A stretch of 64,000 nucleotides of DNA from Aptenodytes patagonicus (lineage: Eukaryota; Chordata; Aves; Sphenisciformes; Spheniscidae): the NCBI RefSeq assembly GCF_965638725.1, contig NC_134982.1, positions 3,286,001 through 3,350,000 of the forward strand, given 5' to 3'. The notes below the pieces were generated by a model, which ran no database searches, had not been told where the DNA came from, and was given only the letters and a program-made list of their open reading frames with translations. A program made the position numbers and the translations under genes. Shown in pieces: positions 1 through 13,000 of this stretch (position 1 is its first letter; every line of letters begins with the position of its first letter).

Positions 1-3000
1 TGAAGCCCCGATTCCTTAAATCCAAAAATTCCTGTATATAATTGTCGTGTTGCCAGGTCATGGGTTTCTTTCATAAGTCTTGCAATTTGCTGTGATTCTT
101 TTCTAAAGCCCGATTTCTTGTGTTTGTGAGAAACTCAGCTTTCATTAAATAAACAAACAAACCTCCTGGCCATCTTGACTGTAAGGGGGGGGGGGAGGAG
201 GAAAGAAAAACATGACCGGAGCATAACCCAGTGGTGTGGGTGGATCTTCTGCCCCAGGAAGGAAATGGCATCCCCAGGTTTGCAGAGATGTTGTGCGTTA
301 CTGCAAGGGGGAGCTTGAACCCGTTGTTCAGCGGTTGGGGATTGTTCTCTGCAAATAATGAATTGGGTTTTCTGGATCGCCTTGAAGTGCAGCAGCTCCC
401 GGAGGAGAGGTGGCTCCTCGGGTCCCCTCCAAAGAGGGCTCTTCTATAGCCTCCCTGGAAAAGCTATCCATAGGGATTGAGGGAGGTATGGCTCAGCTGT
501 GAGCCAGGGTAATGTGCAGAATGTACCTAGGCGAGAGCTACTGGGTTGGTAATCTCCTTTCTAGTGTCTGTCTGGCAGGAGACATTCAATGCATTGAAAC
601 ATTGACACCTTAGAGCCGAACCTGCCTTTTTCTACCTCCGTTGGTAGCTGCAAAGATGTAGTGGAGATGTAGGAAGGGCAAAGATCTTTGCAGTCTCCTA
701 ACCTCCCTGGTCCTCGCATCCAGGTGCTCTCGCCGAAGCAAGACATCAAGACTTATGCGTTGTTTCATCACAACGGCTGTGCTTTAGGGAAAACTCATTT
801 CATGTGAAGACTGGTAACTCCTTAGCAATTGAGAGGGGCTTGGAGCTGTTCCTTAGCCAATCTTTTTGCCTGCAAGTATCGGTATCATTAATTCACAAAA
901 CACATGGGAAATCTGCTGTTACTCATAGCTAGAGCATGATGGATTGGGGAGTCCTGCCAAACGTAGGTGTGTGCAGTCTGGCAACGAATCTCTGTGGTGC
1001 AAAAAGGAATGTGCAAGATTTTCCAGGTAACGCTTGGGGAGCAATCAGGCAGGAGGTTTGACAGAGGCTGCGGACACCTGAGGTCCTGTTGTGTCTGCTC
1101 GGAGTGAGTTACTCCAGCCTCATGGACTCTGAGAAGTATTTCACCAAATTCCTTCTTCAGCTGAACTCACCCCCTACAGTGAGCCTTTTATCCTGGATAA
1201 ATGGGAAGCGAATCTCCATATTATGTCTGAATTTTGAAATTGGGGGGAAAAAAAAAAGTACCAACTTGTTTCTTGTCCAACTACCTTGGCACTTCTGCTC
1301 TAAAATATTTCTGGACTTTTTGATTAATTTTTGTCTTGTATTGAATAAAAAAACCTACAGTACTTTAACATTATGAATACTTATTTTTGTTATTGTTTGT
1401 CTGGAGGCCCTGTCAGAATTGGAAACTTATTGCACTCGATGCTGTGCAAACACATGGGAAGCGTTGTCCTTCTCTTTGAAGAACTGATTTAGAGATCCAG
1501 ATTTGGCACAAATAGCATCCCAGAGGTGACTAAAATGGCCTGATTATACTTGGGGAAATGCCTATGTGCGGAAAATGGACAGACACATCCATCACACACC
1601 GACTGACTTGGTGTTCCACTTGGTCAAATGACCATCTGCTGCAGCAGAAATGTGACCCTCCGGCTTCACGTGGGCCATCATGTCCTCCTGCAGGACACCT
1701 GCCAAATGCACATATACCCATTCTGGCTGATTTAGAGGCTGAAGCTTGAAGAAGTGTTTTTAAGAAAAAGTTTTAGACCTTGAAGTGATTAAAAACAACA
1801 AATAATCGCTATGTTTCTGTTGGCATGAAACTGGTACTGTGTTGGGGATGAGGAGGATTAGCAGTCCAGCAGTGATTCTCCGTTTCTTCTGTTCTTTGAT
1901 CCCAGCCTTAATGCATTTCTGAGGGTTTTGCTTTGGGCAAATGTAAGGTCTTGGCCCCGATACAAGGGTGACTCGATGGATGGAGCCTTCCAGAGCAGCC
2001 TCCAAACTGTGTGCAGTTCAGCCTTGTGTTTGGATGTGATCCATTGTAGAAGTAAGAGCCACCCATGGAGATCTGATCTAATTTTAAACTTTCCAGGAGC
2101 GTTCAGAGGATTTGACAGAGGTTCTCAGTTGGGGGTCGAAGTAGAGGGGTAGAATATATACATGAGCTCCATGGCCGGATAAATAGGATCCTAGCAGGGA
2201 AGGCCCATCGTGACATAAACACATATGCTCCTTCACAATTAGATGTTCACTGGGGCTATTTGTGTCTGTCCGGTCATTTGTGCAAGCCCTAAAACACTCT
2301 GAAAAAGCAAAGGCTGTGAAGCAGGGTAAAGCAGAGATGCCTGATTAACCTGGCTCAAAATTACCTGCAGCTGTCCCAGAAAGCCGAGGAGAAGTTGGTG
2401 AGTGCCCATTGGAACGAGGCCTTCGGGAGGACCACGTGATGGAGGCTGGATGGAGAAAGATCTGTTGCTATCGTTCTGATGCAGGGAGTTTCTGTAGGTT
2501 TCCCATAAACAGAAGCTAATGATCCTGTTTATGCACGTACTTCATGTGTATGCTTTAAATCCATAACTCATCACAAGTTAAACTTTTGGCAGGAAAGAAT
2601 GAGTGTCTTGACTGTTTCTAGAATGTCAAAACTCGGTTCCTCAGGGTTGAGCTGTCTTTGTTGTTGTTATTGCCTGTGGAAGACTCGATGCTCAGCGTCC
2701 TGTCGGGCCAAGTCCCCCATACGCCAAAAAGAAAGTCTCTGTCCCAAATGACTTGCAGTCTGAATACAAGAAAAAGAAAACAGACAGATTTGGGAGTGCC
2801 AAAAAAGTGAAGATACACCTCTAGGCACAGCCATAGCGAGCAACGCGCATCTGCCAACTGCTAAATTCCCCTTAGCAAAGGTTTCAGCTCAGCAGCTGTA
2901 TCTGAAACGTTTTTATCAATCCAAATTATTCTTCCCCCTTCCTCTTACGCAATCATTATGATTTTACCTTTTTTTGCCCCTCAATTCTGCTGAATTTTGT

Positions 3001-5140
3001 CTCCTGCTGTTTCGATGTTTGGTATTTTGATTGTTCCCCTTTATCTTCCCAGCCCATATTATTATATCTTTTTTTTTCCCCCAAGACTTTCTGAGGACCC
3101 AGATTCCAGCTGCTTAAACTACAGAGGTGGCCAGATGAAAAGGCCAGCTCCCACCAGTAATTCCCCAGAGTCTGGTGTAGCCTGAGTCCCCAGCGCAAAT
3201 TCTGGATAACAAACTCTTTGGGGTGGTGCTGTCGGACTCACGCGGAGGCCGGTTCAGCGTACCGAGCCCTTTAGCTGACCTATAAGTAACGGCAGCGCAC
3301 ACACTGGATAATTAATAGATGGTGATGTGAATATCCCAGCTAGTATTTACTAAACCCCTGAAACTGCACTGAGACTATATTTTGCAGTATGGGCCCATTC
3401 CAAGCAAAATCGGAGAACACCAGTAATACAGACGGTGACTCTTGCCCAGTTTTGGAGGTTCACGACATTTGGAGCACTCGGGCTCTCAGATGCCGATCCA
3501 AGCCTTACAACGCAGTCACTCTGGGGTGCATTTCCAAGCATTCAGACAACATTTTTCAGAGGGTCGGGATATATAATGAGGGCCAGACCTAGAAAAAGCT
3601 CATATTGCATTTAGGCAGTGGGATAAATCTAAGCAGCTCCTTTTAGGATGTACCAGTTGCGGAATTTGGGTGCTCCACCGTATGAGAAGAGTATTGCTTT
3701 TGCCAGGGTTTGAGCTACTGCAGGGCTATGGCTCCCAATATATCGTCCCAACCAGTGCAGTGCTGACCTGAGAAAAGCAGCTAGATATGGGAAATCTGTG
3801 TCTCTAGGCCAGAAGGAACGGATGGATATTAAACAACCAGACTCCCCCAAACATGTGTAACTGATAATATTCCAAATTAACGTTCCAGGTAAAAAGTCCA
3901 CAAGCAGACAGAGTTGGGTTTGGGGTTTTTTTTGTGGGTTTTTTTTGGTTGTTTTTTGTTTTGGGGTTTTTTTTAAGCTCAGGAGAGTGGTCTCTGTGCA
4001 TCATTGTGCTGCTAGCCAGGCTCCGGGACTGGATGTGTCAGGTTTCTGCCTGTGTATTTGCACATGGTTTTAGATTTGGGAGGAAAAGCCCTTCCGCCTG
4101 TGACACAGCCACAGCCTGTGCTGGATTTTCAGCTGCCCCAATACTGCAAGTCAGAATGGATTTTAAAAAGTGTAGGTCCTGTTTAGACTGATAAGGAAAG
4201 GAAACTTCGGTTTTGATTCTTGCAGCCAGTTTTTATGTGTTCTTTGGTATTTTTGTATTCCCTTCAAGATCCGGGGCCTTACTTTGATGTCTAAATAACT
4301 TTCTTTGCAGCTGAATTTGATATCAGTGGTCACTTGTCCATGCGCCTGGGCATCTGATGAATCAATGACTCTTCTTCCCCGATATCTATCTCTCATTTCA
4401 GTCACTTGTCATCCAAAACAACTGCTTTATATTTCCACGTATTGAGTGTTCACCCTGTTGAACTGACCTTCTCAGCTGTTTGACTGCGCTTGACTTGTTT
4501 CCATCATGCGGGAGACTGGTGTGAGGACAGATCTGAGTCAGCATAAATAAATTTAGGAAGCCGATAAAGCTTTATTTTGAAAGCCTCTCACTTGCTCCCT
4601 TGTTACATTCCCTGTTATTCTTGAGGTTTTTCGTGTGTGTCAACCACATCCAGCTTCTGCCCTTGTCCTCGATCAACCTCTCGTTTCTGGTAACCTCTGG
4701 GCCGTGTCTCCCTGGGACTGTTTGATTGCCCTATTTCATCATTTTCTCTCTGTTCGGTTCCCACCGGCTGAGGCTGGTGGTATTTCTGAACCGAGACTCA
4801 AAACACCCTGGTTCCTACCACGTGCTTGCTTCCTTCTGCGTTTATTTTTTTGACATTTACATCTGTCCTAGCCTTTCTTGGTTATCTTTTTGGCAGGGGG
4901 TTTAGCCCTCTTTTTTTCTTTTTTTGGAGTCTGTCACTCTGCCCCTTCTGCTCCACCTCGGCTTCTCCAAGCTTTGCTCTTTCTTATCTTCACCAAGTGA
5001 ACGAGGCCACCAGTCCCAGCTAAACAAGCTGCTTGGGTTCAAATTAAGTTGTTTTTTTTTCCTCCTTTTTGGCTGATGCCTAGCATGTTTTAGTGCTGTG
5101 TGTTTGCCACAAAGAGTATGACCTTCAAAAATTAAGTAAA
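1..5140. other. Intergenic, no gene recognised
   Basis: I see no supportable exon here. Open frames are short, and none has a recognisable domain. There is a G-run near 185-194 and a G/T-rich low-complexity tract at about 3916-3976. By gene order this is sequence downstream of LIPG, towards ACAA2. Confidence 0.6.
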
Positions 5141-5265
5141 CATCCCTGGAGGTATGTAGACGTGGCACTTAGGGACATGGTTTAGTGGTGGACTTGGTAG
5201 TCTTAAGTCAATGGTTGGACTTGATGATCTTAAGGGTCTTTTCCAACCTAAATGATTCTATTAAT
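5141..5265 (+). repeat. CR1 LINE 3' end fragment
   Basis: About 125 bases match the terminal part of avian CR1. The order is a CCCTGGAGGTAT block, GGCACTTAGGGACATGGTTTAGTGG, a GGTTGGACTTGATGATCTTA block, TTTTCCAACCTAAATGATTCTA. It is diverged, with a small deletion after the TTTAGTGG stretch, so it is an old, 5'-truncated copy. Confidence 0.85.
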
Positions 5266-7008
5266 AAAGGAGCTTAGACCATTTCTGTAGGCGCCTTCTG
5301 GACGGGGAACCAAAATCTCCATCCCTACCCAGGCAATGCCAGCCGAGTAGTCGTGCATTGGCAGGAGGTGGTGTTCAAAAACTGAACTGCCACGTCCCTG
5401 GGAGGGGAAGATGTTTAACCACCATCTTCTCTGTAAGTGCAAAATGTTTCTTTTCAGTAGGAAACCTGCAGTTTGTAAACGCAGAAATTGGAAGCCTAAA
5501 ATCTCTCATTCTCAGCTGCCTCTCAGTTGCTGTTCTCACTTTTCCACTGAACCCTGACGGTTTCTTTATCGGATCTCTGAAACTGAATTGTTAGTGACTG
5601 GTTCCTCTACTACTGCTGGTGGTTGTTTTGTCGTTTGTTTGGGTTGTTTCGTTTTTTTTAAAGATAAGGGAATTTGTAAAAACCTTTCAGGAAGATGGCT
5701 GGTGACCTGGACAATACCCTGTAGATCTGGAACTGGTTTTGTGACGATCCCTCACACACACACGTTCTTGGTAAACTCTTTGTCGTATCTTTACAGGCTT
5801 TTGGTGCCTTGTGTGGACAAAGATGCTGACTAGGAATTTGGGCATGCAAGTTGCTGAGATACTGAAGCCGATATTCCTCTACCCACAAAAACTATGCAGC
5901 CTTGAGTATAGTTAAAATCTCTTTAGAGAGGACATCTTATACTGCATGTGTGCTATACCAGCAGAACAAGAATATCGTGGGGGCCACCTATCACGTAGAT
6001 TGCATCTGAGATTGCAAACCTAAGGAGAGTGATCTGCCCAACACCTGTTCCAGCTTTCAAAACTGGCTAACGTAAAAAGGATTTTACAGTTGTTCCTGGA
6101 GTAGGAGCTCTGTGGTGCAGGCCCTTGACTTTTTAGCTTTGTAAAAGCACTTACTACCTAATAGGTGAAGAGTAAGTGAGTACAAGTCCCACCTAGGTTG
6201 TTATTTGGTCAATGTGACCTTTTTGTCGAATAAGTGTAAGAAATTATTTATTTTTGCACGCATGCCTCACACTTTTTGTCTTAATTGTGCTTGGGGCAGC
6301 CACACAGAAATTGAGAGGCTGAGACCGTGTTTTGGACGACATGGCTTTAGCTAATGCTAAAAGATCAAGGTCAGACCTGAGAACTTAGTGCTGACTGAGG
6401 AGCAACTGATCCTCCAGCGACGTGTAGCACAACCTTCTTCCAGGAGCACAGAAGCCAGAGGGGTTCACACCCAGCTGCCCATACTTAGAGATGAGCAAGT
6501 TTCTACATAAATAGTATATTTACTTTTGACAGAGTGGTATCTTAAAAAAATTATTAAGAACCACAACATCACTTCTACGCAGAAAGTCTTCAGCTCTTCA
6601 GAGCATCGGTTATAGAGGAGATGACCAGGCTCAGGAGGTGGGAGGTCCTAAGGAGCCGACGCTCCTGTGCAAGCCTGCAGCCACCGTCTTTCTATGTGGT
6701 CTCTGAAAATGAGAGGCAGTTCGTGGGGCTGATGTCCTCAGAGCCGCTGGTGAATACGGAGCCGCCAGCGTGTGCCAAATCCGGCGGTAAATAAAACCGA
6801 ACTGCCCCTCTGCTAAGCCATGCATCAAGTAAACCTCCTGGGAATGGGATCAGTGACTTGCTTCAAATGCAAATCACTGTTCGTCCGCGGTGGAGGCGCT
6901 GATTCACGTGCACACAACCACCATTCTTCCAGCCCTGAAAGCCAGACAAGACTTAAACGAGTAATAAAGTACCTAACTGGACTTTGACCTCCGGCTGCGA
7001 TGGGCCCG

Positions 7009-7060
7009 TGTGTGAGTGTGGATGTGTACGTGTGTGTGTGTGTGCGCACGCGCGTGTGTT
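7009..7060. repeat. (TG)n microsatellite, interrupted
   Basis: Alternating TG/CG tract with a pure TGTGTGTGTGTG core and a following GCGCACGCGCGTGTG stretch. Alternating purine-pyrimidine of this kind can form Z-DNA. Confidence 0.8.
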
Positions 7061-10000
7061 TTGCCCTCCTTGGCCGGATTTTTCCCTTGGGTATCTGCTG
7101 CTGTCTAAATGGTGCGGGTCTGTCCGTCACGGTCTGCTGCCTCTTGGCCGGGTTCCACCTGGCAGCCTTTCAGCTAAGCCCTTCAAACAAAATAGTTCCT
7201 CTGCAGGGTCTTTCTTGCTTTCTCCGGGGCTGGGAGCAGCCAGAGAGGACCCCGGGATCACAGTGCTACGGCAGCAGTGAGAGCAGGAGAGGTTTGCACC
7301 GTCGCCCACCGTGTCCCACGAGTGCGGGTCTATCTCATTCCAGTTCTCTGCCCCCAACGCAGTCCCTGTCATGAGAAAAAGGCGTTTGAAGCTTTAGTGA
7401 ATCCCACAGTGGAGGTTTTGGAGAAGAAATTCCTTGATTTGTCTAGGCAGCGAAAGAAGTTGGATTAGAGAAGGTGCTGGCATGTTGGGTTTTTTTTTTT
7501 AAGGACAGAATCCCTGAGCATGCCCAACTTCTGCGTTTTGTCTAAAACTCATGGAGATCTGGGGAAAACTCCTGGCGAAGGAGGTCCTGGCGGCACCCCT
7601 CAGTGAACGCACTGGGGAGATCTCTCAAAGAGCAATGGCACCATCTCTGCCCCTCCAGGTGAAAGCCTTAGCAGACATTCAACCTCTGCAGACCCACCAA
7701 ACCAACCTGGTTGTCGGCAGGGCAGCGTGAAGAAGCACGTGCTTCGCGCGCAGGGTTTATCACTCCGGTTCCGCAGCAAACGCAGCAGGCCTTGCGTGCC
7801 ATCGGGGCGCTGAGCCTTCGGCTGACCCGGTGCTTCAAACTAGAAGGTTTCCTAATAATTTCGAAATGACTTTGGTGTTTCAGGAACATTGCGTGCTATG
7901 TTAGTGTTATATGGGATCTTCATTCTCTTAAGGCACTGCGGGTGGACAGACCTCAAGCTCTTGAGACTGCCTGGAGGGTGTGGGAAGGGAGGCTGTGCTT
8001 CCCCGGGGAGATAATTTAACCTGTGCTTGTGTGCATAGGTATTTAGTAGGTACCGCAGGGGACTGGGAGCTATTGATGGGGTTTGTGACCTGGCTGATTC
8101 ACCTCGCTTTTTCTATACCTTAATTTCCCTTCCCGCACTTCATATTGCTGCTTTATGCAATGTGATCCCTGGGGAAGTGGCTCTTTATTTGTGGGTGCCT
8201 GTATGGCACCTGGAAAAATGGGATTTCGATCTATTTTGAGGCCTCCAAGATCTACTATCTTTCCCGTACCTATTAAATCCCCTGGAAGAAATTCTGCTCT
8301 ATTATGCAAGGTGATCTACGGCCTTCTCTTTATCTTCTCTTTATGCTGAGCAGCAGGAATAGCCAGGAATAAAGAAAAACAGAGAGAAAACAAATAGGTC
8401 CTGCCAGAACCAAATGGGCTTCATATGGAGTTAATTCTTGTTTCGCTGTTGCACACACTGCAGTGACTTTTGTTCTCCCTTAACTCGTCCCTCTCCCAAC
8501 TAGCACGGGCTTGCACAGATGCAGCTGAAAGTGGAACGAGGCCCATGGTCCATAAATGCAGAGAGTGGTGTTGTAAGGTGTTTCCAGATGAGAGAAAAAT
8601 AGATTATCCTTCAACTCGGTCAAGAAAAATATCATATAGCAGAACCAGACTCTGGAAACCTGGTTTGAAACAAAACAAAACTGGGTTATGAGACAAAGAA
8701 AAATATATGTTATCTTGTTCTCCTTGGTAGCAAATAGGGTTCAGATGCTACAGTGTTTAATACAACTTCTTCAAGATTTCTTCTCATTTTTTTTACTGCA
8801 CAGCAGTGATGATTTTACTAGCTAATTCCTTGTTTGCTCTTCCCCTGTTTTAAATATGGAAAACCAGCAGTTTTGCTCCCGCTCCCAGTCTTCTGCTAAT
8901 GCAGAGCAGTTCACTGGCTTAGCGAAGAGCTGATCGTACCTGCAGGTGACAAATAACCAGCAAACAGCAGTGGGCAAACTGGCTAAGTAAAGAGAAAAGT
9001 GTTTCCTTGTGATGCCGAAGCAGGCTCGGTCACGATCGAGCCGTTGGGAAAGTTTCTTGTGTGTTAAAAATGCCGAGCGAGGATTTGGCACTGTTAATGC
9101 TGGGCTCCCCGCCGCCGTATGGCAGATTTTTGGTCAAAACAACCCTATTCGTTCCTTTTAAGGAGATTATGGTTTTGGTAGAGAGAGGCAATATATCGAT
9201 GCAAGATGCTGACTCCGGAAAGGTCCCTTTGTACTACGTGGAAATTGATAAAGCTTTCAGTGCTGTTCCCGGCATCCATAAAGAAGACTAAGTGGGCTGT
9301 AATTTGGGTGAGATGGAGGAGCCTGGATTAAACTCCAAAAAGTCAGATATTACATCCTTATCCTAGGCATTTAAGTTGGATCTAAAATTTCGTCTTAGGT
9401 ATTCAGGTTGAATCTAAAATTTTCCTGTCGTAAGAGCTGAAGAGTTGACCGTGTGGTTTTTTTTTGTTTGGTCTGGGTTTTTTGTTTGGTTGGGGTTTTT
9501 TTTTAAGGAAAAAGGGATAAAGACCTCAATATAGAAACTGCAGAGGAGTTATCAGGGATAACTGGGGGTTTTTATCATTGTGTATATCGATAGCTAGATG
9601 GATATTTCGGCTCCACAGGATGTTGATAATTTAGACAAGGTGCATGCATGCGCCTTCCCCCTTCTACTGTGCTGGGGGCTGAGCACACGTGGCCCATGCA
9701 GCCACATGCTCCAAAACTCATCCCAAAGTGTGCTCCTGTTTCTTTTGTATTCTTCCAGCCTGATTTCCATACCTGTCCGTGAGGTCTAAGGGCAAAAAAA
9801 GCGAGAATGTGTGCTTCTTGCAGTAGTCGTCGGTTGTTTGGGGAGCTCCCTCAGGTTTTTATACTGTGTCCCATACGCAGAGAGCCCCGGCCAAGAGCAG
9901 GACCTTTTTGTGGTGGGAGGACGACAAGCACGTGGTAGGAGGTACTCCCCACCTCAGGAGAGGCTCTTGGAACTCAAAGCACCTTTTTAATAACCTGAAC

Positions 10001-13000
10001 TCGCTGATTTTCACACCAAAGGCAGGGCTTACAGCAGTTTGAGATCTGCTCCAGTGTCCTCTCACTTTACTTGAGCCAGTTTTTCCAGGAGGCACCAGAA
10101 AGAGGTCATGGGAGGGTTGACATAAAGTCTGGGTCCTGTGCAACAGGTGAGTGCAGACTTGAAAAGAGGATTTATCTACAGATCTAGAAATCTGGGGTGC
10201 TCCAAGACCAAAATTCCTGTGTATGTAGAAACTCCTGTGCAAAACCTGTGTTTCTGGTCTCTTGATAAGTGAAAGCATCAACCACAAAGTCCATAAAACA
10301 CCAAGTTCTGGCAGGAGCACTTGCAAGCATGCTGGAGAACTGGTCTGGGGCCTCAGGTGTAGGTATGGTATGGTCTCCTCTGCCGTAGGAAAGGGCTTTT
10401 TTGCAGGGAGTGTTACAGTCTTAGACTTGGTTTCTGGGTGTTTTGAAGAATAAGGGACATGATGACAGCAGATGATGAATACAAAGGGGAGGTCATCAAG
10501 GGACAAGGTGGGGGGGGGCACATCCTCCGCATGGCTGGGTGCATCCTTTGAAGATAGCCCTTCAGGAGAGTCCGCTCTGTTCCCACCTGCTTCCTTTGGC
10601 ACCTGAACGCCTTAAAAATACTCAGCTGGGTTATTTTAGGACCCTGAACTGGACCGTAAAGGGCAATATAGATAAGACCAGATGTGTTGTCATGGGCAGA
10701 GAAAAATGCTTTATCTGTGGTCTTACTACACAAATTCTTCTTTCAGACTCTTGTGTCTTTGTCCTCTCTGGACTTTCTGTGTGATTAGAAAGTGGTTGAG
10801 CAGGATAAAGGATGAAATCCGTTCTCCTAACTCTTCCTCACTTATTTTGCAATGCCAGCTATACTGAGCAGTTCAGGAATGCCCAATGGTCTGTAGAAAG
10901 TTACTCCTTTCCCAGTCGCAGTCTGTCACCTCTTTGGCTTTGGCTTGCAGTCTGACAGCAAATGGCCCCTCCGATTTGACGCACCCCAGCCTGAACGCCC
11001 CCCCAAACTGGAGGTGCTTGGGGAATGGATCCCTCTGCTGTTACCCAAGAGGTCTGGTCACGGATGAGTGGAGCAAGTTGGTTTTACTCCAGTAACTGGT
11101 GGGAGGTTGCCCTGCAGCTTTACAGGATTAATAAGGGACCTCAGCAGCAATGTTGTCTTTCTGGTGTGCTCCCTTGAGGGGTGCAAGTAACATGCTGGGG
11201 ACCAGATTGGACCCAGAACCTGGGAATTCAAAGCTACCACTTGATGACCCAACATCAGGGACTCTCTCTTCTGCAGGCTTCAGTGGGGTAGGTGCTCTGA
11301 TAACATTCTCCTACTGTGGAAGAAGGCTGCAGTTGCCAAATTAAGCGTGCCTTTTTTTCCACCCTTGGTCAACGCTGGTGCTTGACGTCACGCGTGGGGT
11401 TGAGAGGGACTGTGTCTTTCTGCTTATTCTAACCTGTGCTTGCACACAGCTGGGTACAGGATTGCCACATGGATAGCTGGGGGTCACACTTGGCATGTTG
11501 TAAGACGTCCCTTGGTAGCCTTCATACACTCTGCAACATCGTCCTGCGTTTGCTGCGGATCTGCAATATAATTGTCTTAAGCTATCAGACTTTCAGCTCA
11601 AAGAAAGAAACCACAAGCTCAAGATGGGGCCAGCATAAATGTTTGTCTTTAAATAGATTTCACCCTTGAAACTCACCTTCAACCAGGCTGACTTGCTGGT
11701 TACATCCTTTCCCACCTCCCAAGCCTCAACAAGCAGCTCGTGTCCGGACCTGAAGCAGTTTCACCTGTAATTGTGGATAGTAGGTGCAGCGAGTTACGGA
11801 CATGCTGTTGAGGGATTTCTGGGCTCAAGACCTGAATACCTGGGTAGGTTTCAAGCATCCTGCAGGAGCAGAGGCCAGCAACCTCAGAGTCTGGTTTTGG
11901 CAGTTTGCCGAGGGTTTTACAGCATATTTGGTATGTCTGGGCTAGTCTGTGACCTTAAGGTTGTCCTTAAGTATCAGTGTTGACGACCAACCTTGGATCT
12001 ACTTTGTTGCTCTGTGCTATAACCAGAGACCCTTTTTGTGGTCAGCCAGCCAGTCAAAATATTATATCTGTGATTGCTTCAGCGTCATCTCCAGAGACTC
12101 TGGATAGTCAACAGGAGTCCACTAGCCAGGAGGGAGATGCTTGGTGTGTATTTTGCAATAGGTCAGCTCTAATTGCTATGGCTACAGAGACCATCTGCAG
12201 TTTAACGAGCACTGTGAGTTTTTTCTTGGCTCCTGTGACCTTCCCTGGACCTTTCTGCCATGGCGTGGTGGATCCATTCAGAGCAAAATTCAAGTTAACA
12301 GCTCCCAAAAATCTGCAACCCACTGGGCCCCCACTGTTCCATGTTTAACAATTTTTTTTTTTTTTTCCCCCCAAAAGCAGAATGAAAAAGCTACATCAGT
12401 ATGTGCCCAAGCCCAGACTCAGCCCTTATCCTTTGTTTCTTGAGCTCAGTCACGTTAAAGCTATGGGATGGGATGTTATGGGCAGAGCAGTCCGGATAAG
12501 CCGGCACAAACAGCCTCCTGGCTTGTTGGAGCAACAAAATGCTGTTGAAGCTGCATAAGGAGGTAACTCAGTGGGATTAGAAAAACAGATTTTGCCTCTT
12601 TCTTAAATGAAAAGTTTTTTAATGGAAGTTAAAACCTGATTCAGCAAAACTGGGAGAAAACAACACAGCAGGAATTTAAAAAACAGTTTCTGTTTGTCAG
12701 CCACAGAGTAGAACAATGTGCATCTTTGTTCAAAGCACAGATTATGCAGGAATAAAATAATAAATAAAAGGGCTGCTGAATGGGGCTGACATAGCGTGCC
12801 TTCTGAAGGATACTGAATTAACAAGTGGAATAAACCATCCTTGGTTTACAAACACTTGCTCGTGTGCCCGTTTCCCAAGGTGTAAATCAGCCCCTGCTTG
12901 CCCCTGACAGTGAGCAGCTGTTTAAATTCTCCGGGCCAGGTCTGGAGCTGGTATAAAGCAGGTGTTGCAGATGGCTTTATCCTGCTTGGAAAAAAAAAAA

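Noticed and set aside
9859-10602. 247-codon minus-strand open frame in the intergenic region
   Set aside because: Long for non-CpG sequence, but the translation has no recognisable motif and no conserved neighbour. A homology search and RNA data would decide. I do not annotate it as a gene.
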